In this document: in pieces, positions 8,034 through 16,367 of the stretch
Position numbering within the stretch: the stretch's first letter is position 1
How the letters are laid out: every line of letters starts with the position of its first letter
NCBI RefSeq assembly: GCF_003569745.1
Contig: NZ_AP018498.1
Span: forward strand, 3,263,001 to 3,327,000
DNA: 64,000 bases
Direction: 5' to 3'
Source of the DNA: Altererythrobacter sp. B11
GTDB taxonomy: Bacteria; Pseudomonadota; Alphaproteobacteria; Sphingomonadales; Sphingomonadaceae
Translations under genes and position numbers: made by a program
The notes under the pieces: model-generated
The model's input: only the letters and a program-made list of their open reading frames with translations
What the model was told of the DNA's origin: nothing
Database searches by the model: none

Positions 8034-10460
8034 TCAGAACTTGTAGCGGCCTTCGATGCCCACCGTCCGCGGCGTGACCACGGTCTGGCGGTAGTAGCGC
8101 AGCAGCACCCCGTCGTTCAGACCGGTGCGGGACCGGTCGTTCGCCACGGATGCCACGGCATATTTGTCGAAGATGTTGTTCGCAAACAGGCTCAAGGAAT
8201 AGCTGTCCGTTTCGTAGGTCAGCGATGCGCGGTTCAGCACATAGCTGGGGATCTTGTCACCATAGGCCCTATCCCAGCCCAGCCGCGACACCACACTTCC
8301 GCGATAGGTTGCCGTCCAGTTGGCGATCAGATCGCCATTGGTAAGCGGCATGGTGTAGGTAGCGCCGAGGCTTCCCGAGTTCTTGGTCGAGCCAGGCAGC
8401 CGGTCGCCATCCAGTGCATCCAGCTTGACCGGCGCGGAGGGATAGCTGCCCGCCGGATCATTTACGGAAATGATACCGGGCGCATCGTCCGTCAGCTTCG
8501 CATCGGTGTACGAATAGGTGCCCTGGATCGAAAGTTCCGGCACCGGCCGCAGCTGAAACGAGGTTTCAAAGCCCTGCGACCGTGCGCCGCCGCCGTTCAC
8601 CGTAATCCCGGTCACGCCGTAAGTTGTCGCCGAAGCCACTTGGAGGCCGTCCCACTTGATGCGGAAGACATTGAAATTGATGCCCAATGCGCGATCGAAC
8701 AGCTGCGCACGAATGCCGACCTCGATGTTCTTGGTAGTATCGGGGCCATACTGAATTTCGCTCGGCAGCGCACAGATGACCTGCGGGCCGTCATACTCGT
8801 CCGGATTCTCCGGGATAGACGGATCGCATGGCGCCACGCGGTTCGGACCACCGATGCGATAGCCCTTGCTGTAGGTGGCGTAGAGCATGACATCCGGCGT
8901 GAATTCATAGGATGAGTTGAACTTCCACACCCAGCCATCCTGGCCAGCATCACCGCCGCTCGCGTCCAGATCATACGGGCTTAACGGATCGCCAAGCAGC
9001 GGCAAAGCCGCAGCGCCGGAGATCGTGGAGTCGTATTTGAAATAGCGGGCACCGGCAGTCACCTGAAATTCCGGGGTGATGTGGACGCTGCCTTCGCCGA
9101 AGATCGCCTTCTCCGTCACCTTCGAAGTGATGTAGCTGACATACTCGAGAGCTTCGGGATTTGGCGTGGTACCGAATTCCACCCAAGGGTGGTTGGGAAC
9201 ATGCTCGGCATAGTCGCTCTGGTACTTGTTCTCGTTGTAGAAGCCGCCGATCACCCAGTTGAACGGTCCACCGTGGCGCGAGACGAGGCGCACTTCCTGG
9301 TTCACCTGCTTGCGGCGAGTCACCGACTCATTCCAGCTCGAGAACGCAGGGAAGAGTTCGTAGCCGTAGTCGAGGTCGAGCAGGAGGTCAGTGTTGTCCC
9401 CCTGGCTCTGAGTTCGAACATCGGTATAGGCCGTGGTGGAAACGAGATCGAAGATATCCGCGACGTTCGCGTTGATCTCCATGCTCACCAGATGCGCACG
9501 ACGATTGACCGGCTCGATATAGCGGGCCGCGTTTTCATACCGGCCCGTGCCCAGCACGCCGGCGCTGTTGGACTGGGCGCCATCGGTCTTGGTGCGCTGG
9601 AAGGCATAGGTGAAGAAGACCTTCAGATCTTCACTCGTCTGCAGCAGCAACTGGTTGCGCGTGGTAAAGGTCTTCTCGAAGTTGAGATCGTCCCGCCGCA
9701 TCAGGTTCTCGCCATAGCCTTCCTGCGAGACGCCGTCCGGGCCATCGGGCTGGGGCAGCGACACGCCCGGCTCCTGCACCAGCAGCGTATAATCGATGAA
9801 ACCGGGATCGTAATAATAGCCGGTCACAGTGCGGAAGGCGATGTGGTCCGTGACGATCGGCAAGTTGAGCACCATATCGCCCTGATAGCCGAAGGTGTCC
9901 GCGTGGCTCTTGGCGAAAGCGCGGGCATGCACTTCCCCTTCGACCTGATCCGCATTGGGCCGGTTGGGGATGTAGCGAATGGCGCCGGCAAGCGTGCCGA
10001 GGCCATAGAGCGTACCCTGCGGCCCGAGCAGCGTCTCCACGCGCTCAAGATCGAGCAGCTTGAAATCGTAATAGAGCGGCACTTCGCCCATGTAGACGCC
10101 GAGCGCATCGTCATAGTTCAAGCCGGCGCTATCGACATCGGAGGCGCTCAGGCCGCGCAGGACGATCGAACCTGTGGAGCGGGGCCCAGTGTCCGAAATG
10201 GTGAGGCCGGGCGTGAAGTCGGCAATGTCGCGAACGTCGTCGATCCGCTGCTGCGCAAGCTCCTCCGCACCGATGGCCGAGATATTGATCGGCGTATCCT
10301 GGATCGTCGTGGCGCGGCGGGTGCCGGTGACGATGATCGCATCAGGATAGTCTGCAGCTTCATCGGCGGCGTCCTGCGCCGATGCCGGCACGGCGAAGGC
10401 TACGCCCGTGAACATCGTAGCCGAGAGGAGGCCTAAGCGTAATTTCGCGCAATATGTCAT
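8034..10460 (-). CDS. TonB-dependent outer-membrane receptor (nitrogen locus)
   Basis: 808 aa. A signal peptide ends near residue 29 (VAFAVPASAQ). A TonB-box-like segment DAIIVTGTRR (about 40-49) is followed by the plug domain (about 55-170, with GSIVLRGLSASD and ERVETLLGPQGTLYG) and a long beta-barrel ending in the aromatic terminus GRYKF. These receptors import scarce or large ligands using TonB energy. A candidate operator of the NikR-like regulator lies at 10950-10975, upstream of it on the same strand. This links the receptor to the urea/guanidine genes at 14-24 kb. Its ligand is unknown; siderophore uptake is an alternative that sequence alone cannot exclude. Confidence 0.93.
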   Translation of the reverse strand: MTYCAKLRLGLLSATMFTGVAFAVPASAQDAADEAADYPDAIIVTGTRRATTIQDTPINISAIGAEELAQQRIDDVRDIADFTPGLTISDTGPRSTGSIVLRGLSASDVDSAGLNYDDALGVYMGEVPLYYDFKLLDLERVETLLGPQGTLYGLGTLAGAIRYIPNRPNADQVEGEVHARAFAKSHADTFGYQGDMVLNLPIVTDHIAFRTVTGYYYDPGFIDYTLLVQEPGVSLPQPDGPDGVSQEGYGENLMRRDDLNFEKTFTTRNQLLLQTSEDLKVFFTYAFQRTKTDGAQSNSAGVLGTGRYENAARYIEPVNRRAHLVSMEINANVADIFDLVSTTAYTDVRTQSQGDNTDLLLDLDYGYELFPAFSSWNESVTRRKQVNQEVRLVSRHGGPFNWVIGGFYNENKYQSDYAEHVPNHPWVEFGTTPNPEALEYVSYITSKVTEKAIFGEGSVHITPEFQVTAGARYFKYDSTISGAAALPLLGDPLSPYDLDASGGDAGQDGWVWKFNSSYEFTPDVMLYATYSKGYRIGGPNRVAPCDPSIPENPDEYDGPQVICALPSEIQYGPDTTKNIEVGIRAQLFDRALGINFNVFRIKWDGLQVASATTYGVTGITVNGGGARSQGFETSFQLRPVPELSIQGTYSYTDAKLTDDAPGIISVNDPAGSYPSAPVKLDALDGDRLPGSTKNSGSLGATYTMPLTNGDLIANWTATYRGSVVSRLGWDRAYGDKIPSYVLNRASLTYETDSYSLSLFANNIFDKYAVASVANDRSRTGLNDGVLLRYYRQTVVTPRTVGIEGRYKF

Positions 10461-10622
10461 GTCTTACCCTTCTTGTTGGGGCTAAAGCATTCCTGCGGCC
10501 GGACAGATGCCTGGCCTTCGGGGCTCGATTTCAGGATCTTGCGCTTTGGCCGTTACCGCTTTCGGCTTGATCGGCCCGCTTGCTGCCCAACGTAACGCCA
10601 GGCAGCGATCCCCCTGTTTCTC

Positions 10623-10853
10623 CTACGACCTGCATGCGTTCGCCGGGGCGCCCGCGCGTCTGGCTCCTGCTGCACGGCACACATGCCCGCGGAGCGCCGG
10701 CAAGCTGCCAGCTGCCCGGAAGAGCAGAGTGTTGATGCTGCACAGGGAAAGCCGGCGCACCGGCGAAAGGCGAAAGACCAATCCCGCGGCGCGCGCAGCC
10801 GGCCGCACAATGACGGCCAGGGATGCAGCGATACCAACCAGGTTGGACTTCAT
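10623..10853 (-). CDS. Possible small protein in receptor leader
   Basis: A 76-aa frame whose start has a textbook ribosome binding site (AGGAG at 10861-10865, 7 nt spacer) and a hydrophobic N-terminus (MKSNLVGIAASLAVIV). Downstream, the residues are Arg/Ala-rich and unlike a known protein. It sits about 100 bp after the candidate operator on the same strand, so it would be the first translated frame of the receptor transcript. It could be a small protein, a leader peptide or a decayed gene. Confidence 0.3.
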   Translation of the reverse strand: MKSNLVGIAASLAVIVRPAARAAGLVFRLSPVRRLSLCSINTLLFRAAGSLPALRGHVCRAAGARRAGAPANACRS

Positions 10854-10949
10854 TGAGAATCTCCTGCTCAGGCCGCCAAGTGGCCTGACCTTGCAGATCC
10901 TCTCCCCCTCATGACGTCGCTCTTCCAGGCGACATGGACACGCTATAGA

Positions 10950-10975
10950 TATTACCAATTCCGTCAAGTGTATTA
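10950..10975 (-). promoter_or_regulatory. Candidate operator 3 of NikR-like regulator (receptor promoter)
   Basis: TATTAC (10950-10955), 14 nt, then GTATTA (10970-10975): the repeat found at 14351 and 17122 with one mismatch. Read on the minus strand, the spacer contains TTGACG (10967-10962), 12 nt from the start of the TTG to GTAATA, exactly as in the other two copies. A TATAGC follows with a short 14-nt gap. Binding here would overlap a promoter for the receptor unit. Confidence 0.65.
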
Positions 10976-11165
10976 ATTGACAGGGTGAGCACCTACAGGA
11001 GCCTCATCTATCTCACTGATATATAAACACATTCCTAAATCTGCGAGAAAGCCGGCGAACCGGGCCGAGATGCCGGTGCGGCAAGATCTGTAAAACGGCT
11101 GCAACAGGCGCGGCGCATCGCTGAGGGCGATTCGAGCGCCGCGCCCCTGCCGCATCTCAGGCGAC

Positions 11166-12092
11166 CTACTCCGCCGCCTTGGGAACGCCGGTCCACCATG
11201 AAAGCGTGTGAACATCATGCGCAGTCGTCCACACGCCGGCGGGGGTATAGCGCAAGGCGCCACTCCCTGCTGGCTTGCCGGCGCGTTCCAGGATTTCCAG
11301 CGTTCGCGCGTCTATCACCGCGAAGGTCTGGTCTTCGGTCGTGCGCAGCCACACCGCGCCGCCGCCCACATCGATGTCGCCATAGGCCAGCGTATCGCCC
11401 ACCTTGATGCGGTCCGTCACCTCCAGGGCGACAGGGTCGATGCGGGCCAGCGTTCCGTCACCCTGCTCCTGCACCCACACCGCACCTTCGCCCGCGGCAA
11501 GGAAGCCGGGCTGCTTACCCAGCGCGATAGTGGTCGTGACCGCATCCGCCTGCGGATCGATCCGCTGCAAGGTCTGGCCCTTGCCGCTGACAGCCCACAG
11601 GGCATCGAAGCCAAAGGCGAGATAAGAGGTACCCGGCGCCACATCGATCGTCGCGACCACCTCGTTCGTTTCCGGATCTATCTTGGCGACCTTGCCCGCG
11701 GTTTCGTTCGGGGCCCAGACGTAACCGGCGCCGGCCACGACGTTCAGTTCGCCGCTCGGGCCGAGTCCGACCGGGATCTTCGCCAGCACGCCCGGCTGCC
11801 GCGGGTCGATCCGATACACCTCGCCATCCGCGCAATTCGCCACCCACAGCGAGCCGAACGCCATCGACATGGCGCCGCAGGGCCGCGGCACGTCGACCGA
11901 GGCGAGCTTGCCCCCGGTAGACCACTGCTCCACCCGGCCCTTGTTGGTCGTCCACACCGTGTCGCCGTCCACGGCGAGGAAGTCCGCGAAGCCGGGAACG
12001 CTGATCTCCTGTTCGTGAAGCCCTTCCGCGCGCAGCGGCCCGGAGGCGCAAAGTGCGGCAAGGGCCACGGCCAGACTGGTCGATTTCTTCAT
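11166..12092 (-). CDS. Exported YVTN/NHL-type beta-propeller protein
   Basis: 308 aa from the ATG at 12092. That start is preferred over the ATG at 12098 because AGGAG (12101-12105) is 8 nt from it. A signal peptide (MKKSTSLAVALAALCASGPLRA) is followed by about six repeats of the form G.LWVAN..D..V.RIDP..... (VWTTNKGRVEQW, LWVANCADGEVYRIDP, VWAPNETAGKVAKIDP, LWAVSGKGQTLQRIDP, VWVQEQGDGTLARIDP). This is a periplasmic propeller of the YncE/streptogramin-lyase-like type, usually a binding scaffold. It is last in the minus-strand run 14229 to 11166, after the two MBL-fold genes. Its ligand is unknown. Confidence 0.8.
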   Translation of the reverse strand: MKKSTSLAVALAALCASGPLRAEGLHEQEISVPGFADFLAVDGDTVWTTNKGRVEQWSTGGKLASVDVPRPCGAMSMAFGSLWVANCADGEVYRIDPRQPGVLAKIPVGLGPSGELNVVAGAGYVWAPNETAGKVAKIDPETNEVVATIDVAPGTSYLAFGFDALWAVSGKGQTLQRIDPQADAVTTTIALGKQPGFLAAGEGAVWVQEQGDGTLARIDPVALEVTDRIKVGDTLAYGDIDVGGGAVWLRTTEDQTFAVIDARTLEILERAGKPAGSGALRYTPAGVWTTAHDVHTLSWWTGVPKAAE

Positions 12093-12123
12093 GCGCATGC
12101 TCCTGTGCTTGGCCCGGAGGCGT

Positions 12124-13125
12124 TCAGCTGTAGGCGTAGGGGTTGCGGTCGATCGTGGTCGTTCCCCGGGTCTGGTTGCAGAGGAAGACCGTGCCGGTGA
12201 AATAGATGCCCGGCTCCTTGATGGTCTTGGCGTAGTCATAAGCCTCGCGGAGTTGCTGCACCGTCATCTGCACCGGGGCCTCGTCCGGTTGCCAGGTGAC
12301 GCCATAGGCATAATCCTGTCCGGTGTTGCTGATCTCCACATGGCACCCCATCACATGGGTCACCGGATTGTTATCGCAGAAGTCGATCAGCCGGGTCATG
12401 CTATCGAACCACGGCTCCCAGAAGCTGATGTAGCAACGGCCGCGATAGAACATGTCCCCTGTGTAGAGGATCTGCGTGTAGGTGTCGTAATAGGCGAATT
12501 CCGAAATGACATGGCCGGGCGAGCCCCAGATCCAGATTTCGCGCCCGCCGAGATCGAGCGTGACGCGCTCCTCCGGAAAGTTGGTCATGCCCCAGAAGCC
12601 GACCATCTCCTCATGCGTGAGGCCCATGTAGCGGGTGTTCGGCCGGTCCGCGAACTGGTTGACCGCGGCGTAGTGATCGGCATGCAGATGGCTGAACGCG
12701 ACGAGCAGCTCCAGGCTGGCAGGGTCACGGCCGTTGCGCCCGCACCATTCGGCGATGCACTGATCCACGACGGCGCGCAGATCCCAGTCATTGCGCAGCT
12801 GCACGAAGCCTTCGTCCAGCAGCAGCACCCGATCATTGCCGAAATACAGCGGCGCGAAGGGAGCCTCGTAGCTGTAGGCCTTGTTCTGGCGCAGGATCGC
12901 CGTGTGCTCGTTATACCAATGGACCTGCACCGGCGGATCGGTGTTGTCCATCAGCGACGGGGAGCCGCAGATCCACTTCTCGGGGAAGGTCCCGGGCGCG
13001 GGCAGGTTGCTCTCGAAATCGACCGGTTCGGGCCGGGTGGCTGCAGCAGCGGCTTTGGACAGCGAAGCAGTCGCTAGCGGAGCGGCGGCGAGTGCGTTGT
13101 AGGCAAGGAAGGTGCGGCGATCCAT
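12124..13125 (-). CDS. MBL-fold metallo-hydrolase with twin-arginine-like signal
   Basis: 333 aa. The N-terminus MDRRTFLAYNALAAAP carries an RR-x-F-L motif and a hydrophobic stretch, suggesting Tat export. The metallo-beta-lactamase fold has all metal ligands: H146-x-H148-x-D150-H151 (SHLHADH), H205 (SPGH), D224 (TGDMF) and H262 (GCH). It should therefore bind two metal ions and hydrolyse an ester, amide or similar bond in the periplasm. It lies between the degenerate paralogue (13141-14229) and the propeller gene. Its co-location with urea/guanidine degradation suggests that it releases a small nitrogen compound; this is inference. Confidence 0.88.
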   Translation of the reverse strand: MDRRTFLAYNALAAAPLATASLSKAAAAATRPEPVDFESNLPAPGTFPEKWICGSPSLMDNTDPPVQVHWYNEHTAILRQNKAYSYEAPFAPLYFGNDRVLLLDEGFVQLRNDWDLRAVVDQCIAEWCGRNGRDPASLELLVAFSHLHADHYAAVNQFADRPNTRYMGLTHEEMVGFWGMTNFPEERVTLDLGGREIWIWGSPGHVISEFAYYDTYTQILYTGDMFYRGRCYISFWEPWFDSMTRLIDFCDNNPVTHVMGCHVEISNTGQDYAYGVTWQPDEAPVQMTVQQLREAYDYAKTIKEPGIYFTGTVFLCNQTRGTTTIDRNPYAYS

Positions 13126-13140
13126 GATGGCTCCTCCGGC

Positions 13141-14229
13141 TCAGAAAGGACGCGGCGCGTCGATATTGGGGACACCGGCGGGCCATTCGCGCGTGCGCGC
13201 ATCGGGGCTGACGCCGTTGAACAGCACGAAGTCCGGACGGATAAGCATCATCTCCTTGCCCCGCACCGCCTGCGCCGAGCCGAGCGCATCGTCGATCAGC
13301 GCCGGCTCCATTTGCAGCAGCCGTTCGTAGGGCTTGTAGGTCATGAAACGGGGATAATACTTCCCCGGCACGAACATCATGTCGATATGGCCGCCGAGCA
13401 GCCACTTGACGCTGCGGCTTGCGGCAAAGGCCCGGAGCCGCTCCAGCGAAGCGACGAAATCGCGATCGTTGCTGATGTTGATCCGGCCGGGGAACAGAAG
13501 GTCGCCCGTGAACAGGAAATCACAATAAGGGTCGTAGAAGGTCACGCCATCTTTGTGCGTGCCCGGCGTCGGGATCACCTCCACCACCCGGTCACCCAGG
13601 TCGATCCGGCCGGTTCCGGACGGCCAGCTGCTCACCAGGCTATAGAAGTCCTTCATTGCCCCCAGCGGCTTCGGCACGATCGTGGTGTCGGGCCGGCCGG
13701 CGAACTGCACCAGTCCCTGGTTCTGCGCGACATCCTCGCCCGAAGTCAGCGCGACGGTGAGCGGAACTCTGCTGCGCCCCCGCGCCTGGCCCCACCGGGT
13801 GATGATCGCATCTACGGTGGCGCGCAGCGGATAGTACTGCGCATCGGCAGTGGCACCGCTGTCGATCAGCAGCGCCCCCTTGTTGCCGAACAGCAGATAG
13901 GTGAACGGCGCCTCCCAATGCACGCAGACATTCTGCCGCAGAACGAAGGTGTCTTCGTTATACTGCACCACCTGCACGCGCGGATCGCGGTTCTTTGCCG
14001 CGACGTTGGAGCCATAGATCCAGCGGAAGGCGAGATTGCCGGCTGCAGGGCCTTCGCAGGCATAATCGTGAACCACCGGGCCCTTGCGGTGCAGCGGCAC
14101 CGCGCTGTCGGTGTTGCGTACGCCGGGCGGGTTGTATCCGAGATCAGGATTGCCATTCGGATAGCTGCGCCCCGTCGCCGATTGAGGATTGCCGGAGAGG
14201 GCGGGATTATAGGTAGAGGCTTGGTGCAT
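13141..14229 (-). CDS. MBL-fold protein with degenerate metal site
   Basis: 362 aa, paralogous to the neighbouring hydrolase (VQVVQYNEDTFVLRQNVCVHWEAPF aligns with its VQVHWYNEHTAILRQNKAYSYEAPF; only parts are given here). The HxHxDH block is gone: the region reads LTSGEDVAQN (161-170), with Ser/Glu/Ala where His is expected. H225 (PGTH), D243 (TGDLL) and H281 (GGH) remain. It lacks a signal peptide, having about 70 extra N-terminal residues instead. The start has AAGGGA 5 nt upstream. Likely a non-catalytic partner, a one-metal enzyme or a binding protein. First gene of the minus-strand unit, divergent from the ABC transporter genes. Confidence 0.8.
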   Translation of the reverse strand: MHQASTYNPALSGNPQSATGRSYPNGNPDLGYNPPGVRNTDSAVPLHRKGPVVHDYACEGPAAGNLAFRWIYGSNVAAKNRDPRVQVVQYNEDTFVLRQNVCVHWEAPFTYLLFGNKGALLIDSGATADAQYYPLRATVDAIITRWGQARGRSRVPLTVALTSGEDVAQNQGLVQFAGRPDTTIVPKPLGAMKDFYSLVSSWPSGTGRIDLGDRVVEVIPTPGTHKDGVTFYDPYCDFLFTGDLLFPGRINISNDRDFVASLERLRAFAASRSVKWLLGGHIDMMFVPGKYYPRFMTYKPYERLLQMEPALIDDALGSAQAVRGKEMMLIRPDFVLFNGVSPDARTREWPAGVPNIDAPRPF

Positions 14230-14350
14230 CGGATCCCTTCGCGAACGGCCGCAGCGCGGCGTTGAACGACAACCTTCGATGCACGCCCTCCCAGACGCTG
14301 CGGCTTGTCAGAGGCTAAGACCCCCATCCGCGCGTGCAGCAACATATCGA

Positions 14351-14376
14351 TATTACAATTCGTGGCAATAGTAATA
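14351..14376. promoter_or_regulatory. Candidate operator 1 of NikR-like regulator (divergent promoter)
   Basis: Perfect inverted repeat TATTAC (14351-14356), 14 nt, GTAATA (14371-14376), lying between the divergent MBL unit (starts 14229) and ABC unit (starts 14436). Read on the minus strand, the spacer holds TTGCCA; a TATGTT follows it after 16 nt, a plausible promoter for the MBL unit overlapped by the operator. The position also suits control of the plus-strand operon, 60 bp away. No guanidine-I riboswitch signature is seen in this intergenic region. Confidence 0.75.
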
Positions 14377-14435
14377 ATCTCGATGGACAACCGCCTGCTT
14401 TGGCGCAATGCTGCATATGCGAAAGGAGCCGAATC

Positions 14436-15521
14436 ATGCTCGATGGTATCCGCGGCGCGGGAAAAGTTTCACTGATCGCTGGCGCGCTCTTGCTGGCGTC
14501 GTGCTCGTCCTCGACGAGCGAGGCGCCAGAGGCTCGCACACAATTCAATATCGGCTGGTCGATTTACGCCGGCTGGATGCCCTGGCCCTATGCCCAGCAG
14601 GCGGGCATCGTGAAGAAGTGGGCCGACAAATACGGTGTCGAGATCAACTTCGTTCAGGTGAACGACTACGTCGAGTCTGTGAACCAGTACACCGCCGGCA
14701 AGCTTGACGGTGTTACCGTCGCGAACATGGATGCACTGACGATCCCCGCCGCCGGCGGCAAGGACACGAGTGCCATCATCGTGGGCGACTATTCCAACGG
14801 CAATGACGGCATCCTGCTGAAGGGGGCGGACAGTCTTTCGGCGATCAAGGGCCGGCAGGTCTATCTGGTTGAGCTGTCGGTCTCGCACTATCTGCTCGCC
14901 CGAGGACTGGAATCCATCAAGCTGCCGCTCAGCGCGGTCAGCACGGTGAACACGGCGGATGCGGATATCGTGGGCGCCTTCACCTCACCGCAGGTGACCG
15001 CTGCCGTTGCCTGGAACCCGCAGCTCACCACGATGAAGGCAACGCCGGGTGCCAAGGAAGTGTTCAGCTCCGCCGATATTCCCGGTGAGATCCTCGACCT
15101 GCTGGTGGTAGACACTGCCACGCTGAAGGCGAACCCCAATCTGGGCAAGGCGTTGGCCGGTATATGGTATGAAACCATGGCGCTGATGCAGCGCCAGGAT
15201 GCAGAAGGGAAGGCGGCGCGCGCGGCCATGGCGAAGCTGGCGGGCACGACGCCCGACATGTTCGAAAGCCAGCTGGCGACCACCTACCTCTATGCCGAAC
15301 CGAAGGCCGCCGTCGCCGCGACTGCCTCGCCGGACCTCATCACCACGATGACGCGGGTGCGCGACTTCAGCTTCTCCAAAGGGCTGTTCGGACAAGGGGC
15401 CAGTTCGGCCGACGCGGTGGGCATGTCGTTCCCGGGCGGAAAGACGCTGGGCGACAAGCAGAACATCACCCTGCGCTTCGACGACAGCTTCATGCAGATG
15501 GCCGCCGATGGCAAGCTGTGA
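14436..15521 (+). CDS. ABC transporter substrate-binding lipoprotein (urea carboxylase region type)
   Basis: 361 aa from the ATG at 14436, supported by AAAGGAG 7 nt upstream; the open frame extends to 14334 but would spoil the signal. Lipoprotein signal SLIAGALLLASC with cysteine in the lipobox. The mature part is a NitT/TauT-type binding fold (FNIGWSIYAGWMPW, VNQYTAGKLDGVTVANMDAL), matching the group found beside urea carboxylase genes. It should capture the small nitrogenous substrate in the periplasm and pass it to the permease at 15552. The ligand could be guanidine or urea; the DUF1989 genes downstream favour guanidine. Confidence 0.88.
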   Translation: MLDGIRGAGKVSLIAGALLLASCSSSTSEAPEARTQFNIGWSIYAGWMPWPYAQQAGIVKKWADKYGVEINFVQVNDYVESVNQYTAGKLDGVTVANMDALTIPAAGGKDTSAIIVGDYSNGNDGILLKGADSLSAIKGRQVYLVELSVSHYLLARGLESIKLPLSAVSTVNTADADIVGAFTSPQVTAAVAWNPQLTTMKATPGAKEVFSSADIPGEILDLLVVDTATLKANPNLGKALAGIWYETMALMQRQDAEGKAARAAMAKLAGTTPDMFESQLATTYLYAEPKAAVAATASPDLITTMTRVRDFSFSKGLFGQGASSADAVGMSFPGGKTLGDKQNITLRFDDSFMQMAADGKL

Positions 15522-15551
15522 TCCGGCACGCACCAGCGGAGAGGCCCTGAC

Positions 15552-16367
15552 ATGCGCTGGGTGAACCGCCGGATCGGCCGGGGCAACGGTATTCTGCTGG
15601 GGGCGATTCCGATCGCGCTGCTGCTGGTGCTCTATCTGACGATGGCGGCGAACCGGCATGCGGCCAATCCGAACGACAAGATCCTACCCCTGCCCGGCGC
15701 CATGGCGCGGGCGATGGGCGGGCTGCTGTTCGAAGCGGATCCGCTATCCGGCAAGCTGCTGTTCTGGGCGGATACGCTCGCCAGTCTCGAGCGGCTCGGC
15801 CTCGGCCTTGGCATCTCCACCCTTGCCGCGTTGCTGGTGGGCCTTGTGCTGGGCGCGCTGCCTCCTGTGCGCGCCACCTTCGGCCCGCTGGTAACCGGCA
15901 TCGCCGTGATCCCCCCGATCGCGCTGCTGCCCATCCTCTTCATCGCCTTCGGGCTGGGAGAGGCCGCCAAGGTGGCCCTGATCGTCATCGGCATCGCGCC
16001 CTTCATGATCCGCGACATAGCGGCGCATGTCGCCAGCCTGCCCCGGGAGCAGATGATCAAGGCCCAGACCCTGGGCGCGGGAAGCTGGCAGGTGATGCTG
16101 CGCGTGGCGCTGCCGCAGGCCATGCCGCGGCTGATCCAGGCGCTGCGTTTGTCGCTGGGCCCCGCCTGGGTGTTCCTGATCTCGGCCGAGGCGATCGCCT
16201 CAGACATCGGCCTCGGCTACCGCATCTTTCTCGTCCGGCGCTATCTCGCGATGGATGTCATCATCCCCTACGTGGCGTGGATCGCGCTGCTGGCAGTGGC
16301 GATGGATTTCCTCCTCAGCTGGAGCAGCCGCCGCCTCTACCCCTGGGCCCATGGAGCAGGACATTGA
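15552..16367 (+). CDS. ABC transporter permease (NitT/TauT type)
   Basis: 271 aa with about six membrane spans and the binding-protein-dependent permease motif near residues 170-190 (EQMIKAQTLGAGSWQVMLRVALPQA; the EAA loop is GAGSWQVMLRVALPQ). Forms the membrane channel of the importer whose lipoprotein is encoded 30 bp upstream and whose ATPase begins at its stop codon. C-terminal end LYPWAHGAGH. Probably imports guanidine or urea into the cytoplasm. Confidence 0.9.
   Translation: MRWVNRRIGRGNGILLGAIPIALLLVLYLTMAANRHAANPNDKILPLPGAMARAMGGLLFEADPLSGKLLFWADTLASLERLGLGLGISTLAALLVGLVLGALPPVRATFGPLVTGIAVIPPIALLPILFIAFGLGEAAKVALIVIGIAPFMIRDIAAHVASLPREQMIKAQTLGAGSWQVMLRVALPQAMPRLIQALRLSLGPAWVFLISAEAIASDIGLGYRIFLVRRYLAMDVIIPYVAWIALLAVAMDFLLSWSSRRLYPWAHGAGH

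Larger units (their letters stand above)
10461..11165. other. 705-bp gap between receptor and propeller genes
   Basis: This gap holds a candidate operator (10950-10975) and, on the minus strand, a possible small gene (10623-10853). The rest shows no convincing coding signal; open frames on either strand have shadow-like composition. A transcript from the operator region to the receptor start would carry a leader of roughly 480 nt. Confidence 0.6.

Noticed and set aside
9081-10436. Long plus-strand open frame opposite the TonB receptor
   Set aside because: Antisense shadow of a high-GC gene: His/Arg/Val-rich composition, no ribosome binding site, no domain.
10507-10914. 135-codon plus-strand frame in the gap upstream of the receptor
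   Set aside because: Random-looking Arg/Ser/Pro composition and no ribosome binding site.
14230-14435. Guanidine-I (ykkC) riboswitch expected upstream of a guanidine operon
   Set aside because: No conserved riboswitch blocks could be found by eye in the 200-bp region; the operator-like repeat is the only clear signal.
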